In this document: one piece after another, positions 25,027 to 33,297 of the stretch
How the letters are laid out: the number at the start of each line of letters is the position of its first letter
How positions within the stretch are numbered: position 1 is the first letter of the stretch
Assembly: GCA_038040485.1 (NCBI GenBank)
Contig: JBBPIE010000017.1
Location: 1-64,000 of the forward strand
Reading direction: 5' to 3'
Length of the DNA stretch: 64,000 nt
Source: Onstottus_B arcticum
GTDB taxonomy: Bacteria > Acidobacteriota > Blastocatellia > UBA7656
Program-made: the position numbers and the translations under genes
Notes under the pieces: generated by a model
The model's input: the letters and a program-made list of their open reading frames with translations, nothing else
The model's database searches: none
Told to the model about the DNA's origin: nothing

Positions 25027-26292
25027 ATGAAGCACCGAACACTAAGCTTGCGATTAGCAGCCATCTCCTTAGCGCTGCTTGCACCGTTGGCAGCCAAAGG
25101 CCAGCAACCATCGGCGCCTCCGCCGCAAGTCATTGCGGTTGCGCCTGCCCACCCGCTGGCAAGCCTGTTGCCCGACAGGCTCGCAGGTTTCGCGGCTACG
25201 GCTGAGGTCACTCACTTCGAGAGCGATAGGCTGGCGGACATCGTTTCAGAGAAAGCAAAGGCATATCAGGAGTATCGAGTTTCGGCGGCGGCTTCTCGGC
25301 GATACGGCGGCACTCGAGTAGACGTGTTCCAAACCCGGAATGAATTCACCGCGTTCGGGCTGTTCACGTTTATCTCGGGGGATGGCGGGCGAAGACCGGA
25401 AGATCTCGGCTCGGGCGGCGCGCTGGTGGAGGGCGGCGTGCTGTTTTGGAAAGACAGTTATTTTGTGCGGGTGGCCGCGAGCGAACCGAATCACGCGAGA
25501 CCCGCAGCCGCGGTTGCGCTGGCTCGCGCAGTGGCTCGCGCGATAGTCCCGAGATCGGAGGCCGCAACACGGCCCGCGCTCCTCGAGAGCTTGCCCGCGG
25601 CGCAGATGATAGGCGGAAGCGAGCGTTATCTTCTCGGGCCCGAGTCCCTAAGCGCCTTCGTCGCGCGCGGCACGGAGATGTTCGAGTTTCCCGGCGACGC
25701 TGAAGCGGTGCTCGCCGAGTACAACCAGACCTCGCCTGCCGATTCGCTCGGCCAAAACGGGCCAACCGGCTCGGTCAAAACAAGCACCGCGGCCAGTTCA
25801 GAAGCAGCGCTCCCGCTAACGCTCATCATCGTCGAGTACCACACACCTCAGTTCGCGACCGACGCGATTAACGACCTGAGCGACTTCGTCGAGTCGCTCT
25901 CCGAAGAAGAGCGAAACGGAATCGTGTTTCAACGCGAGGGAAACTACGTCATCGAGGCCCTCAACGTCCGAGACCGCGAGCTGGCCCAAAGCTTGATAGC
26001 CTCGATCAAATATCCTTACGAGGTTAAGTGGCTGCGCAACCCGCTCTGGGGGACCAACGACCCGTTCCGTATGGAGAAGACGGCGCAGATGCTGATTTCC
26101 ACATTTGGGCTGCTCGGTCTGATCTTGCTGACGGTTCTGGGCGTCGGCTCAGCGTTCGGCGCGACGGTCTTTCTCAAGCGGCGCAAGAGGCAGCAGGAGA
26201 TGTTCTCCGATGCCGGCGGGATGCTCAGGCTCGACATCGAATCGTTTGAGTCTAATCTGTTGGGGTTACCACCGAAGAGAAGTGATTCGTGA
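25027..26292 (+). CDS. Secreted/membrane DUF6599 protein
   Basis: A 421-residue protein from the ATG at 25027. A signal peptide (about 1-25) precedes LLPDRLAGFAATAEV and FQTRNEFTAFGLFTF, features of DUF6599 proteins common in Acidobacteria. A single membrane helix near 352-378 (LISTFGLLGLILLTVLGVG) is followed by a basic cytoplasmic tail. The bulk of the protein would be periplasmic. Function unknown. A longer open frame upstream in the same phase reads through the previous gene and is not coding. Confidence 0.7.
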   Translation: MKHRTLSLRLAAISLALLAPLAAKGQQPSAPPPQVIAVAPAHPLASLLPDRLAGFAATAEVTHFESDRLADIVSEKAKAYQEYRVSAAASRRYGGTRVDVFQTRNEFTAFGLFTFISGDGGRRPEDLGSGGALVEGGVLFWKDSYFVRVAASEPNHARPAAAVALARAVARAIVPRSEAATRPALLESLPAAQMIGGSERYLLGPESLSAFVARGTEMFEFPGDAEAVLAEYNQTSPADSLGQNGPTGSVKTSTAASSEAALPLTLIIVEYHTPQFATDAINDLSDFVESLSEEERNGIVFQREGNYVIEALNVRDRELAQSLIASIKYPYEVKWLRNPLWGTNDPFRMEKTAQMLISTFGLLGLILLTVLGVGSAFGATVFLKRRKRQQEMFSDAGGMLRLDIESFESNLLGLPPKRSDS

Positions 26293-26425
26293 TGCGTGAT
26301 CCGTGAAGTGAGAAGTGATGCGTGATCCGTGATCCGTGAGGTCACGCGCAACGGATCACGCATCACGCATCACCACGCATCACGAGTCACGAGTCACGAG
26401 TCACGAATCACCAATCACTAATCCT
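26288..26425. repeat. Head-to-head heptamer array (GTGATCC / GTGATGC)
   Basis: GTGATSC 7-mers run from 26288 to about 26340 and the inverse (GGATCAC, GCATCAC, GAGTCAC, GAATCAC) to 26420. It ends about 5 nt before the start of the response-regulator gene and so occupies its leader. Confidence 0.85.
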
Positions 26426-27805
26426 ATGCCAAACTCTGTGCTGGTCGTCGACGATGAAGAAGCGATCCGGCGAACGCTGGCAAGCGTGCTGGAGGATGAG
26501 GGGCTGTCAGTCGATACTGCGGGCTCTGGCGAAGAGTGTCTCTCCGCGTTTGAGAAGCGGGTCTTCAGTTGCGTCCTGCTCGACGTATGGCTTCCCGGAA
26601 TCGACGGCATCGAAACACTCATCAAGCTCAAGTCCACCTATCCGGAGACGGCGGTGATCATGATCAGCGGGCACGGCAACATCGAGACGGCCGTGCGAGC
26701 GACGCGGCTCGGCGCGCTGGACTTCATCGAGAAGCCGCTGCAGATCGACCGAACGGTGCTTGCGATCCGAAACGCGCTGCGGCAGCGACGGCTTGAAGCT
26801 GAGAACCTGCTGCTTCGCGAACAACTCGACGACGATTACTTGATGGTTGGTGAAAGCGTGCCGATGCGCGCGCTTCGCCAGCAGATCGCGGTTGCCGCGC
26901 CGACTAACGGACGCATCCTGATCTACGGCGAGTCGGGCACGGGCAAGGAGTTGGCGGCTCGCGCGATTCATCACGAGTCTTCGCGGGCAACATTGCCGTT
27001 TGTCGAGCTGAACTGCGCGGCGATTCCCGAAGAGCTTATCGAGTCCGAACTGTTCGGCCACGCCAAGGGCGCGTTCACCGGCGCGACTCAATCCAAGCGT
27101 GGCAAGTTCGAGCAGTCCGACGGCGGAACTCTCTTGCTGGACGAGGTCGGAGACATGAGCTTGAAGGTGCAGGCAAAGGTGCTGCGGGTGCTCGAAGAAC
27201 AGCGCTTCGAACCGGTCGGCTCGAACACTTCGATCAAGGTTGACGTCCGGATCATTGCGGCTACAAACAAACGGCTTGACGAAGAAATCGAACGAGGCTC
27301 GTTTCGCCGCGATCTGTTCTACAGACTCAACGTGATTCCGTTCGAAGTTCCACCACTGCGCGAGCGCCTGGAAGATGTGCCGCTCCTTGTTGGGCACTTC
27401 AACCGAAAGTACTCGGCTCACTATGGCCGCGAGCCCAAGCGCTTCACCGAAGATGCGCTCGAGCGATTGAGCACCTACGATTGGCCTGGCAACGTGCGCG
27501 AGCTCCGCAACACGGTTGAACGAATCGTGATAATGGCGGCAAGCGGGCAGATCTCGGCCGGCGACGTTCCGGCGCTCGGCGGTCCCGACGGCATCACCGT
27601 TCCTTCGCGCTACAACTTCACTTCGTATCGCGAAGGACGGGAGGCTTACGAGCGCACCTACATTCTTCGCAAGCTCGGCGAGTGCGACGGAAATATCACA
27701 CGCACGGCCGAAGCGCTGGGAATCGATCGTTCGCACCTGTATCGAAGGATGAAGGCGCTTGGTATCAGCGAGAAACGCTCAGGCGCCGGCGGGCAGGCGG
27801 GATGA
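26426..27805 (+). CDS. Sigma-54-dependent response regulator (NtrC/NtrX type)
   Basis: A 459-residue three-domain protein. The receiver (1-120) has VVDDEE, the phospho-acceptor in LLDVWLPG and the EKP lysine. The AAA+ domain (about 140-370) has Walker A GESGTGKE, the sigma-54 contact loop GAFTGA, Walker B LLLDEVGD and the R-finger segment. The C-terminal Fis-type HTH has GNITRTAEALGIDRSHLYRRMK. The receiver resembles NtrX (ISGHGNIETAV). It would activate sigma-54 promoters when phosphorylated. No histidine kinase is adjacent, so the signal is unknown. The upstream in-frame ATG at 26336 lies in the repeat and is rejected. Confidence 0.93.
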   Translation: MPNSVLVVDDEEAIRRTLASVLEDEGLSVDTAGSGEECLSAFEKRVFSCVLLDVWLPGIDGIETLIKLKSTYPETAVIMISGHGNIETAVRATRLGALDFIEKPLQIDRTVLAIRNALRQRRLEAENLLLREQLDDDYLMVGESVPMRALRQQIAVAAPTNGRILIYGESGTGKELAARAIHHESSRATLPFVELNCAAIPEELIESELFGHAKGAFTGATQSKRGKFEQSDGGTLLLDEVGDMSLKVQAKVLRVLEEQRFEPVGSNTSIKVDVRIIAATNKRLDEEIERGSFRRDLFYRLNVIPFEVPPLRERLEDVPLLVGHFNRKYSAHYGREPKRFTEDALERLSTYDWPGNVRELRNTVERIVIMAASGQISAGDVPALGGPDGITVPSRYNFTSYREGREAYERTYILRKLGECDGNITRTAEALGIDRSHLYRRMKALGISEKRSGAGGQAG

Positions 27806-27827
27806 GTAGCGGTGGGAATGAACACAT

Positions 27828-27901
27828 GTAGGGGCGGCCCTCCGTGACCACCCCTCTTTGGCAATCGAAAAACGTTCCTTCAAAGAGGGGGCCGGCCCTC
27901 C
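27828..27901. repeat. Palindromic repeat (GGGGCGGCCCTCC family)
   Basis: GTAGGGGCGGCCCTCC...CCCCTCTTT faces AAAGAGGGGGCCGGCCCTCCA. It lies between the convergent response regulator and WecA-like genes and may serve as a bidirectional terminator. Confidence 0.75.
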
Positions 27902-27922
27902 AGGTCCATCAACTCTAGATTG

Positions 27923-29530
27923 CTAATGACTCACTAAGGAGTCCAGTCCCAGGTCGGCCCTTTCCTCGGTTTCGACAAACGCCCCTGCCAACATGCCGTC
28001 CTCTTCAATCTCCTCGACAAACAGGCTTTCGCGCGCCTGGGCGCGCTCACACGCGTCAGCGAGCGCGACGTTGAACCCCGAGAACAACAGATTGATGTCG
28101 ATCAGGAGCGGCCGATTGCTATATTCCCGATGGACCAAAAGCGATCCGAGCTTGCGCTTCGACGTAGCAGCGAGCTCGAGAGTCAGTTTCCATTCCGGCC
28201 CGCCCGTACTGTTTAGAGTTCCGGTTGCGGGCTTGCCCCAACTGAGCGTCGGTGAGAGCAGTCGCTTTGACGAGCCGTTTTCCAGGAGTGAGCGCTTGCG
28301 AGCCACCGGATAGAGTTGAAGCCTGTAGCCGTCGAAGTCGTTGTTCCTGAACGCGTCGTGCAGCGCTTCGCGAATCTCGTCGAAGCTGTGAGCTTTTGAC
28401 AGAGCGCGAGAGGCGCGCCGAATCGCCAGGTTGTTGATGATTATTCTCTTCTGCTCCATCGTGCGCGACGCAACCCGCCGAAGCTCGTTGAACTCAAAAT
28501 AGCCGAGGTGCTGAACGCCAACCCAGACGCCAACCCCGATCACGAAAAGCACTACACCAACGGTCGGCCCCGAGGGATACAACAGGAACAGGCTCAACAG
28601 CCCGCACGCCGCGGACACGACGTACAGAATCCACACCACCTGCTGTTGAGAGAACCCTGTGTCGAGGAGCTTGTGGTGAATGTGACCGCGGTCGGCGGCA
28701 AACAGCGGCTGGCCGCTCAAGAAGCGCCGAAGCACGGACAGCACGGTTTCCAGAACCGGCAGCCCGAACGAAATAACCGGAATGGCTACCGCGACAATGG
28801 TCGGCGTTTTCTGCACGCCGGCAAGCGCAAGGGCACTCAGCATGAACCCGATGAAAAGGCTTCCGCAGTCGCCCAGAAAGATGGTCGCCGGGTTGAAGTT
28901 GAACCGCAGAAACCCGAGGATCGCACCCGCCAACGCAAGCGTTAGCGAAGAGACCAGAAGATCGCCGCTTACCAACGAGACGACGAAAACCGTCAGCGTC
29001 GAAAACAACGATGACCCCGCAGCAAGCCCGTCGATTCCGTCCAACAGATTGAAAGCGTTTGTTATCCACAGAACCCAGATGATCGTCAAAGGCAACGCAA
29101 GCCAGCCCAGCGAATGCGAGCCGAACAGCAGCGGCAACTGAAAGACCCGAAATCCCCCAAAAAACAACATCGTGGCTGCAACGGCTTGAACTGCAAACTT
29201 GACCTGAGGCTTCACCGGGCGCAGATCGTCATAGAGACCCAACAGGAAAACCAATGTGCCCGGGATGAGGATATAGAGGATCGTCCTGGCTGAGAATTTT
29301 GGATCCGTACCGCGCATTGCCGGAAACGCCGCGAGAACTCCGGCTACTGCGGCGAAAGCGAGGAATATTGCGATGCCTCCCAGCCTCGGAATCGAAGCTG
29401 TGTGTATGTGACGAGGCAACGACGGGGCCGACACCCAGCCGCGCGCGACGGCGACGTTTCGCACAGTCCGCGTCAGAACAAATGAGAGGAGTATTGCGCC
29501 AACAAATACTGCGAGGTACGTACTGGTCAT
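27923..29530 (-). CDS. WecA/TagO-like undecaprenyl-phosphate sugar-1-phosphate transferase with C-terminal extension
   Basis: A 535-residue protein. Residues 1-345 are a GT4-type polyprenyl-phosphate transferase with about eleven membrane helices, GLYDDLRP, NAFNLLDGIDGLAAG, FLGDCGSLFIGF and the HIHH catalytic-loop histidines. It would start the polymer by loading HexNAc-1-phosphate on undecaprenyl phosphate. Residues about 350-535 form a soluble extra domain beginning NNLAIRRASRALSKAHSFDEIREAL; the E. coli enzyme has none. It is the last gene of the long minus-strand polysaccharide locus. About 200 nt upstream (29531-29733) hold no gene. Confidence 0.9.
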   Translation of the reverse strand: MTSTYLAVFVGAILLSFVLTRTVRNVAVARGWVSAPSLPRHIHTASIPRLGGIAIFLAFAAVAGVLAAFPAMRGTDPKFSARTILYILIPGTLVFLLGLYDDLRPVKPQVKFAVQAVAATMLFFGGFRVFQLPLLFGSHSLGWLALPLTIIWVLWITNAFNLLDGIDGLAAGSSLFSTLTVFVVSLVSGDLLVSSLTLALAGAILGFLRFNFNPATIFLGDCGSLFIGFMLSALALAGVQKTPTIVAVAIPVISFGLPVLETVLSVLRRFLSGQPLFAADRGHIHHKLLDTGFSQQQVVWILYVVSAACGLLSLFLLYPSGPTVGVVLFVIGVGVWVGVQHLGYFEFNELRRVASRTMEQKRIIINNLAIRRASRALSKAHSFDEIREALHDAFRNNDFDGYRLQLYPVARKRSLLENGSSKRLLSPTLSWGKPATGTLNSTGGPEWKLTLELAATSKRKLGSLLVHREYSNRPLLIDINLLFSGFNVALADACERAQARESLFVEEIEEDGMLAGAFVETEERADLGLDSLVSH

Positions 29531-29733
29531 CCGATTACCTTACTCGATCCAGACTCGACCCAAACCGCGCTTGGAGTGGCTTGCAGTAATTCGAGGGACA
29601 CCCCGCAGCCGGCCGCTGACTTATGCTCTCGCGGGGGCAAATGCTCTCTTTGTAGGAGGCGAGCGGGATTATAGCCGAAGCCGGTGGGATTGCGCGAGAC
29701 TTTACTGGAGAGGTTGAGGAAAGAAGGAACCGG

Positions 29734-31023
29734 TCAAAGGTTGGCTTCGGCTTCGCGGTCGGCCTTTGATTCGCGGGCAACCGAGTCAGTGGCCGGCGAC
29801 TCAACAGCGCTCATACACTTCTCGAAGCTTTGAACATAAGCTTCAACCGCTCGCGGCCGGTCGAAGCGATCCTCGAACAGCGCGCGCGCCGCCCGGCCCA
29901 TATCATCAAGCCTGGGTCTGTCCGCGGCCCATTCCTCGATTATGTTCGCCAGCCGGCCGCCGTCTCCGGAACCAACGACCGCGCCGCAACGGTGCTCCTC
30001 GATGATCCTGGCTGTCTCGCTTCGGGCGTCGCCGACAAACAGGATTGGCCGGCCGGCCGCCATGATCGCGTACGCCTTGCTGGGAACGCTCAACCCCGCA
30101 AGCTCACCCGCCAGCGTCACCAGCAATGCATGTCCCGCTGCAAGGCTGTAGCGCAAGTCTGCGCGCGGCTGATACGGCAGCAGATGCACGTTGCGCAGCT
30201 TGTGCCGCTGCGAGAACTCCTCGATCTCGCGGGTCTTCGCTCCCTCGCCGACAAACACGAACACGATGTCCGGCCTCCCACGCAGAAGCAGCGCAGCTTC
30301 AAGGACCGTCGTGAACTCATTGACTCGGCCGAGATTTCCGGAGAACAGGACAACAAACGAACTACCGAGGTTGTGCTCTTCAGCAAAGGGATTGGGCTCA
30401 TCTTTAACCAGCGGCCGGATGTCGGATCCGTCCGCCCAGTTGTGAATCACGTCGATCCGGGAAGCGCGTTCGGCGCCCACCTTCCCGGCGATGCGGTCGC
30501 GCATGCACTGGCTCAGGACGACGATGCGGTCGGCTCGCTTCAGCGTCCGGCGACTGATCCAATCAATAAAACGAGTCACCGGATTGCGCGCCGACAGAGC
30601 CCCCAGAGCAATCGCTATGTCCGGGTAAACGTCTTGAACGAGCATAACAACGCGCAGCCCTCGAAGCCTTCCGACTACAAGCGCGACCAACCCGATCAAC
30701 GGCGGGGTCGTCAGCGCCATCACCAGTTCGTGACGCGGCAGGCGAAGCATCTTCCACGATGCGCCCAGATAGAACGACAGATAATCCGAAACTCGCCCAA
30801 CCGTGCTTCGCTTGCCGAAGCTGGTAGACCACGCACGCTCAATCCGCACGCCGTGTACCGACTCTCTCGGCGAGAGTCTTTCACCGCCGTTGTAGCGCCC
30901 GCGTCCCGCAAGCGCGGTCACCTCGACGCCGCGCTCGACCAGGCTCTCGGCGAGTTCCGTCATCAACTGGCTCGTAGCCGAGTGGTCGGGATAGAAGAAT
31001 TGATTGAGGATGATTATTCGCAT
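29734..31023 (-). CDS. Glycosyltransferase family 4 (WbuB-like)
   Basis: A 429-residue GT-B enzyme from the ATG at 31023 (MRIIILNQFFYPD), the usual WbuB-type start; the open frame upstream is repeat-derived. The N-terminal domain has TSQLMTELAE and LVQDVYPDIAIALG. The C-terminal domain has VVLFSGNLGRVNE, FVFVGEGAK and the nucleotide-sugar region SVPSKAYAIMAAGRP. WbuB-like enzymes add the second sugar, often L-FucNAc or fucose, to lipid-linked HexNAc, which fits its place between fcl and the WecA-like gene. Confidence 0.88.
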   Translation of the reverse strand: MRIIILNQFFYPDHSATSQLMTELAESLVERGVEVTALAGRGRYNGGERLSPRESVHGVRIERAWSTSFGKRSTVGRVSDYLSFYLGASWKMLRLPRHELVMALTTPPLIGLVALVVGRLRGLRVVMLVQDVYPDIAIALGALSARNPVTRFIDWISRRTLKRADRIVVLSQCMRDRIAGKVGAERASRIDVIHNWADGSDIRPLVKDEPNPFAEEHNLGSSFVVLFSGNLGRVNEFTTVLEAALLLRGRPDIVFVFVGEGAKTREIEEFSQRHKLRNVHLLPYQPRADLRYSLAAGHALLVTLAGELAGLSVPSKAYAIMAAGRPILFVGDARSETARIIEEHRCGAVVGSGDGGRLANIIEEWAADRPRLDDMGRAARALFEDRFDRPRAVEAYVQSFEKCMSAVESPATDSVARESKADREAEANL

Positions 31024-31054
31024 GCTAATCGACACGGAGGACCGGAAGACCGGG

Positions 31055-31196
31055 GAGGGGGAATTGAAAATTGAAAATTTGAAATTGAAAATTGAAAATT
31101 TGAAATCCGACCTTACGATTAGCGTCGCTAGCCCGCATGAAGCAATCCTCGATTTGCAATTTGCAATTTTCAATTTTCAATTTTCAATTCCCCCTC
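31055..31196. repeat. Head-to-head heptamer array (ATTGAAA / TTTCAAT)
   Basis: ATTGAAA 7-mers at 31058-31100 face TTTTCAA/TTTGCAA units at 31150-31190. The right arm supplies the last codons of the fcl gene. Confidence 0.85.
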
Positions 31197-32135
31197 CCTC
31201 GTATGGCGTCTATACCACTCAATTGTTCGGCGAAGTCCTTCTCTGAAATCCGTTCGCGCCCGAAAGCCGAACAGCTCACGAGCCCGCGAAACGTCCAACA
31301 CACGGCGCGGCTGGCCGTCCGGCTTGGCTATGTCCCAAACGATTTCGCCTTTGAAGCCTGTCTCTTCCGCGATCACCTGGACCAGCTCGCGAATGCTGAT
31401 CTCATAACCCGAGCCAAGATTCACCGGCTCACGTCCATTGTAGCTCTCCGAAGCCTGCACTATTCCTTCGGCGGCGTCGTCAACATACAGAAACTCACGA
31501 GTGGCGCTGCCCGTTCCCCACACTTCAATTTCCCGATCGCCGCGATCCACCGCGTCAACGCACTTCTTGATCAGCGCCGGGATGACGTGCGACGACGCCG
31601 GATCGAAATTGTCGCCCGGCCCGTACAGGTTCACCGGCAGCAAGTAGATCGCGTTCAGCCCGTATTGATCCCGATAGCCCTGGGCCTGAACCAGCAGCGC
31701 CTTCTTCGCGATTCCATAAGGCGCGTTGGTCTCTTCCGGGTAGCCGTTCCACAAATCGTCTTCTTTGAACGGCGCGGGAGCAAACTTCGGATAAGCGCAC
31801 ACGGTCCCGATCTGAACAAACTTCTCGACCGAGTGCGCGCGCGCTGCTTCGATCAACTGCGCTCCCATCATGATGTTCTCGTAGAAGAAGCGGCCGGGGT
31901 TCTCCCGGTTCGCGCCGATGCCGCCGACCACTGCAGCCAGGTGAATCACGACTTGCGGCCGGGCGTCCGCGTAAAGCCGCGCGACTGCCTCTTGTCGCAC
32001 GAGATCGTAGTCGCGGCGACGCACGACAAAGACGTCGTTGCAGCCCCGCTCGCCCAGAAGTGTGACCACTCGGCGCCCGAGAAAACCGCCGCCGCCAGTG
32101 ACGCAGATTCTCTTCTCGCGAAGCTCGCCCTTCAT
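31170..32135 (-). CDS. fcl: GDP-L-fucose synthase
   Basis: A 321-residue extended-SDR epimerase/reductase. The nucleotide-binding TGGGGFLGRRV is near residues 13-23, HLAAVVGGIGANRENPG is the family's signature, GTVCAYPK supplies the catalytic Ser-equivalent region, and YGIAKK holds the Tyr/Lys pair. It converts GDP-4-keto-6-deoxy-mannose to GDP-L-fucose with NADPH. It lies 3 nt downstream of gmd. The C-terminal end REGELKIEN is encoded by a heptamer array that provides the stop codon; the normal fold ends before it. Confidence 0.95.
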   Translation of the reverse strand: MKGELREKRICVTGGGGFLGRRVVTLLGERGCNDVFVVRRRDYDLVRQEAVARLYADARPQVVIHLAAVVGGIGANRENPGRFFYENIMMGAQLIEAARAHSVEKFVQIGTVCAYPKFAPAPFKEDDLWNGYPEETNAPYGIAKKALLVQAQGYRDQYGLNAIYLLPVNLYGPGDNFDPASSHVIPALIKKCVDAVDRGDREIEVWGTGSATREFLYVDDAAEGIVQASESYNGREPVNLGSGYEISIRELVQVIAEETGFKGEIVWDIAKPDGQPRRVLDVSRARELFGFRARTDFREGLRRTIEWYRRHTREGELKIEN

Positions 32136-32138
32136 CTG

Positions 32139-33179
32139 TTATGCCGCGCCCCAGCTCGAGGTGTTCGATTCGCCAATGCGTTCGTTGAGCGCACGCTCTC
32201 GTTTCGCGAGCCCCATGTCGTGGTCCACCATCAATCGCACAAGCTCTTTGAATTGAACCTTTGGCGTCCACCCGAGAGCTTGCCGCGCCTTGGTTGCGTC
32301 GCCCTTAAGTATGTCGACCTCGGCGGGCCTATAGTATCGCGGGTCGGTTTCGACGTGCTGTTTCCAATCGAGGTCAAGGTAGCCGAAGGCTTCGTCCAGA
32401 AACGCTCGCACCGTATGAGTCTCGCCGGTCGCGATGACGTAGTCGTCGGCTCGCTCGGCTTGCATCATCAGCCACATCGCTTCGACATAGTCGCGAGCGT
32501 AGCCCCAGTCGCGTTGCGCTTCGAGGTTTCCAAGATAGAGCTTGGATTGCAGACCGAGCTTGATCCGAGTCGCCGCGCGAGTGATCTTGCGCGACACGAA
32601 AGTCTCGCCGCGGCGCTCGGACTCGTGGTTGAACAGGATTCCGTTGCACGCGAACATTCCGTACGACTCGCGGTAGTTGAGCGTGATGTAGTAGGCGTAA
32701 GCCTTGGCACATCCATAGGGCGAGCGTGGATGAAACGGCGTTAGCTCGTTTTGCGGAACTTCGGCCACCTTGCCGTACAACTCGGACGATGACGCCTGGT
32801 AGAACTTCGGCTGGATGCCGACATCGCGAATCGCTTCAAGCAAGCGCACTGCGCCGACGCCGGTAATCTCAGCGGTGTACTCGGGGACGTCGAAACTCAC
32901 CCGGACATGCGACTGCGCGCCGAGGTTGTAAATCTCGTCGGGGCGGGTAGCGCGAAGAATGCTGTTGAGCGAACTCGAGTCGTTCAGGTCTCCGTACACT
33001 AACCGCAGCCGTGTGTCCGGTTCGTGCGGGTCTCGATAGAGGTGTTCGATGCGCTCGGTGTTGAACGACGACGAGCGGCGAATCACGCCGTAGACCTCGT
33101 AGCCTTTGTCGAGCAGCAGCTCGGTCAGGAACGACCCGTCCTGTCCGGTGATCCCAGTTATCAGTGCGCGTTTTGTCAT
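32139..33179 (-). CDS. gmd: GDP-mannose 4,6-dehydratase
   Basis: A 346-residue extended SDR. GITGQDGSFLTELLLDKGYEVYG (8-30) binds NADP, IRRSSSFNTERIEHLY is the GMD-specific loop, QASSSELYGKV contains the catalytic Ser/Glu, and SPYGCAKAYAYY the Tyr/Lys. It turns GDP-mannose into the 4-keto-6-deoxy intermediate used by the adjacent fcl product. The pair provides GDP-L-fucose for the polysaccharide. Confidence 0.96.
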   Translation of the reverse strand: MTKRALITGITGQDGSFLTELLLDKGYEVYGVIRRSSSFNTERIEHLYRDPHEPDTRLRLVYGDLNDSSSLNSILRATRPDEIYNLGAQSHVRVSFDVPEYTAEITGVGAVRLLEAIRDVGIQPKFYQASSSELYGKVAEVPQNELTPFHPRSPYGCAKAYAYYITLNYRESYGMFACNGILFNHESERRGETFVSRKITRAATRIKLGLQSKLYLGNLEAQRDWGYARDYVEAMWLMMQAERADDYVIATGETHTVRAFLDEAFGYLDLDWKQHVETDPRYYRPAEVDILKGDATKARQALGWTPKVQFKELVRLMVDHDMGLAKRERALNERIGESNTSSWGAA

Positions 33180-33207
33180 GTAGTTAGCCTCGAGAGAATC
33201 TCACACA

Positions 33208-33297
33208 AAAGTGATTCGTGACTCGTGATCCGTGACGGGAATGACGGCCCTCGGGTCACGCATCACGAATCACTCCTCACGCATCACGCCTCACCTT
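33208..33297. repeat. Head-to-head heptamer array (GTGATTC / GAATCAC)
   Basis: GTGATTC/GTGACTC units at 33211-33237 face CATCACG/AATCACT units at 33256-33297. The array separates the carbamoyltransferase stop from gmd. Confidence 0.8.

Noticed and set aside
31260..32744. Long plus-strand frame across fcl and gmd
   Set aside because: It is antisense to two clearly identified enzymes and lacks protein-family features.
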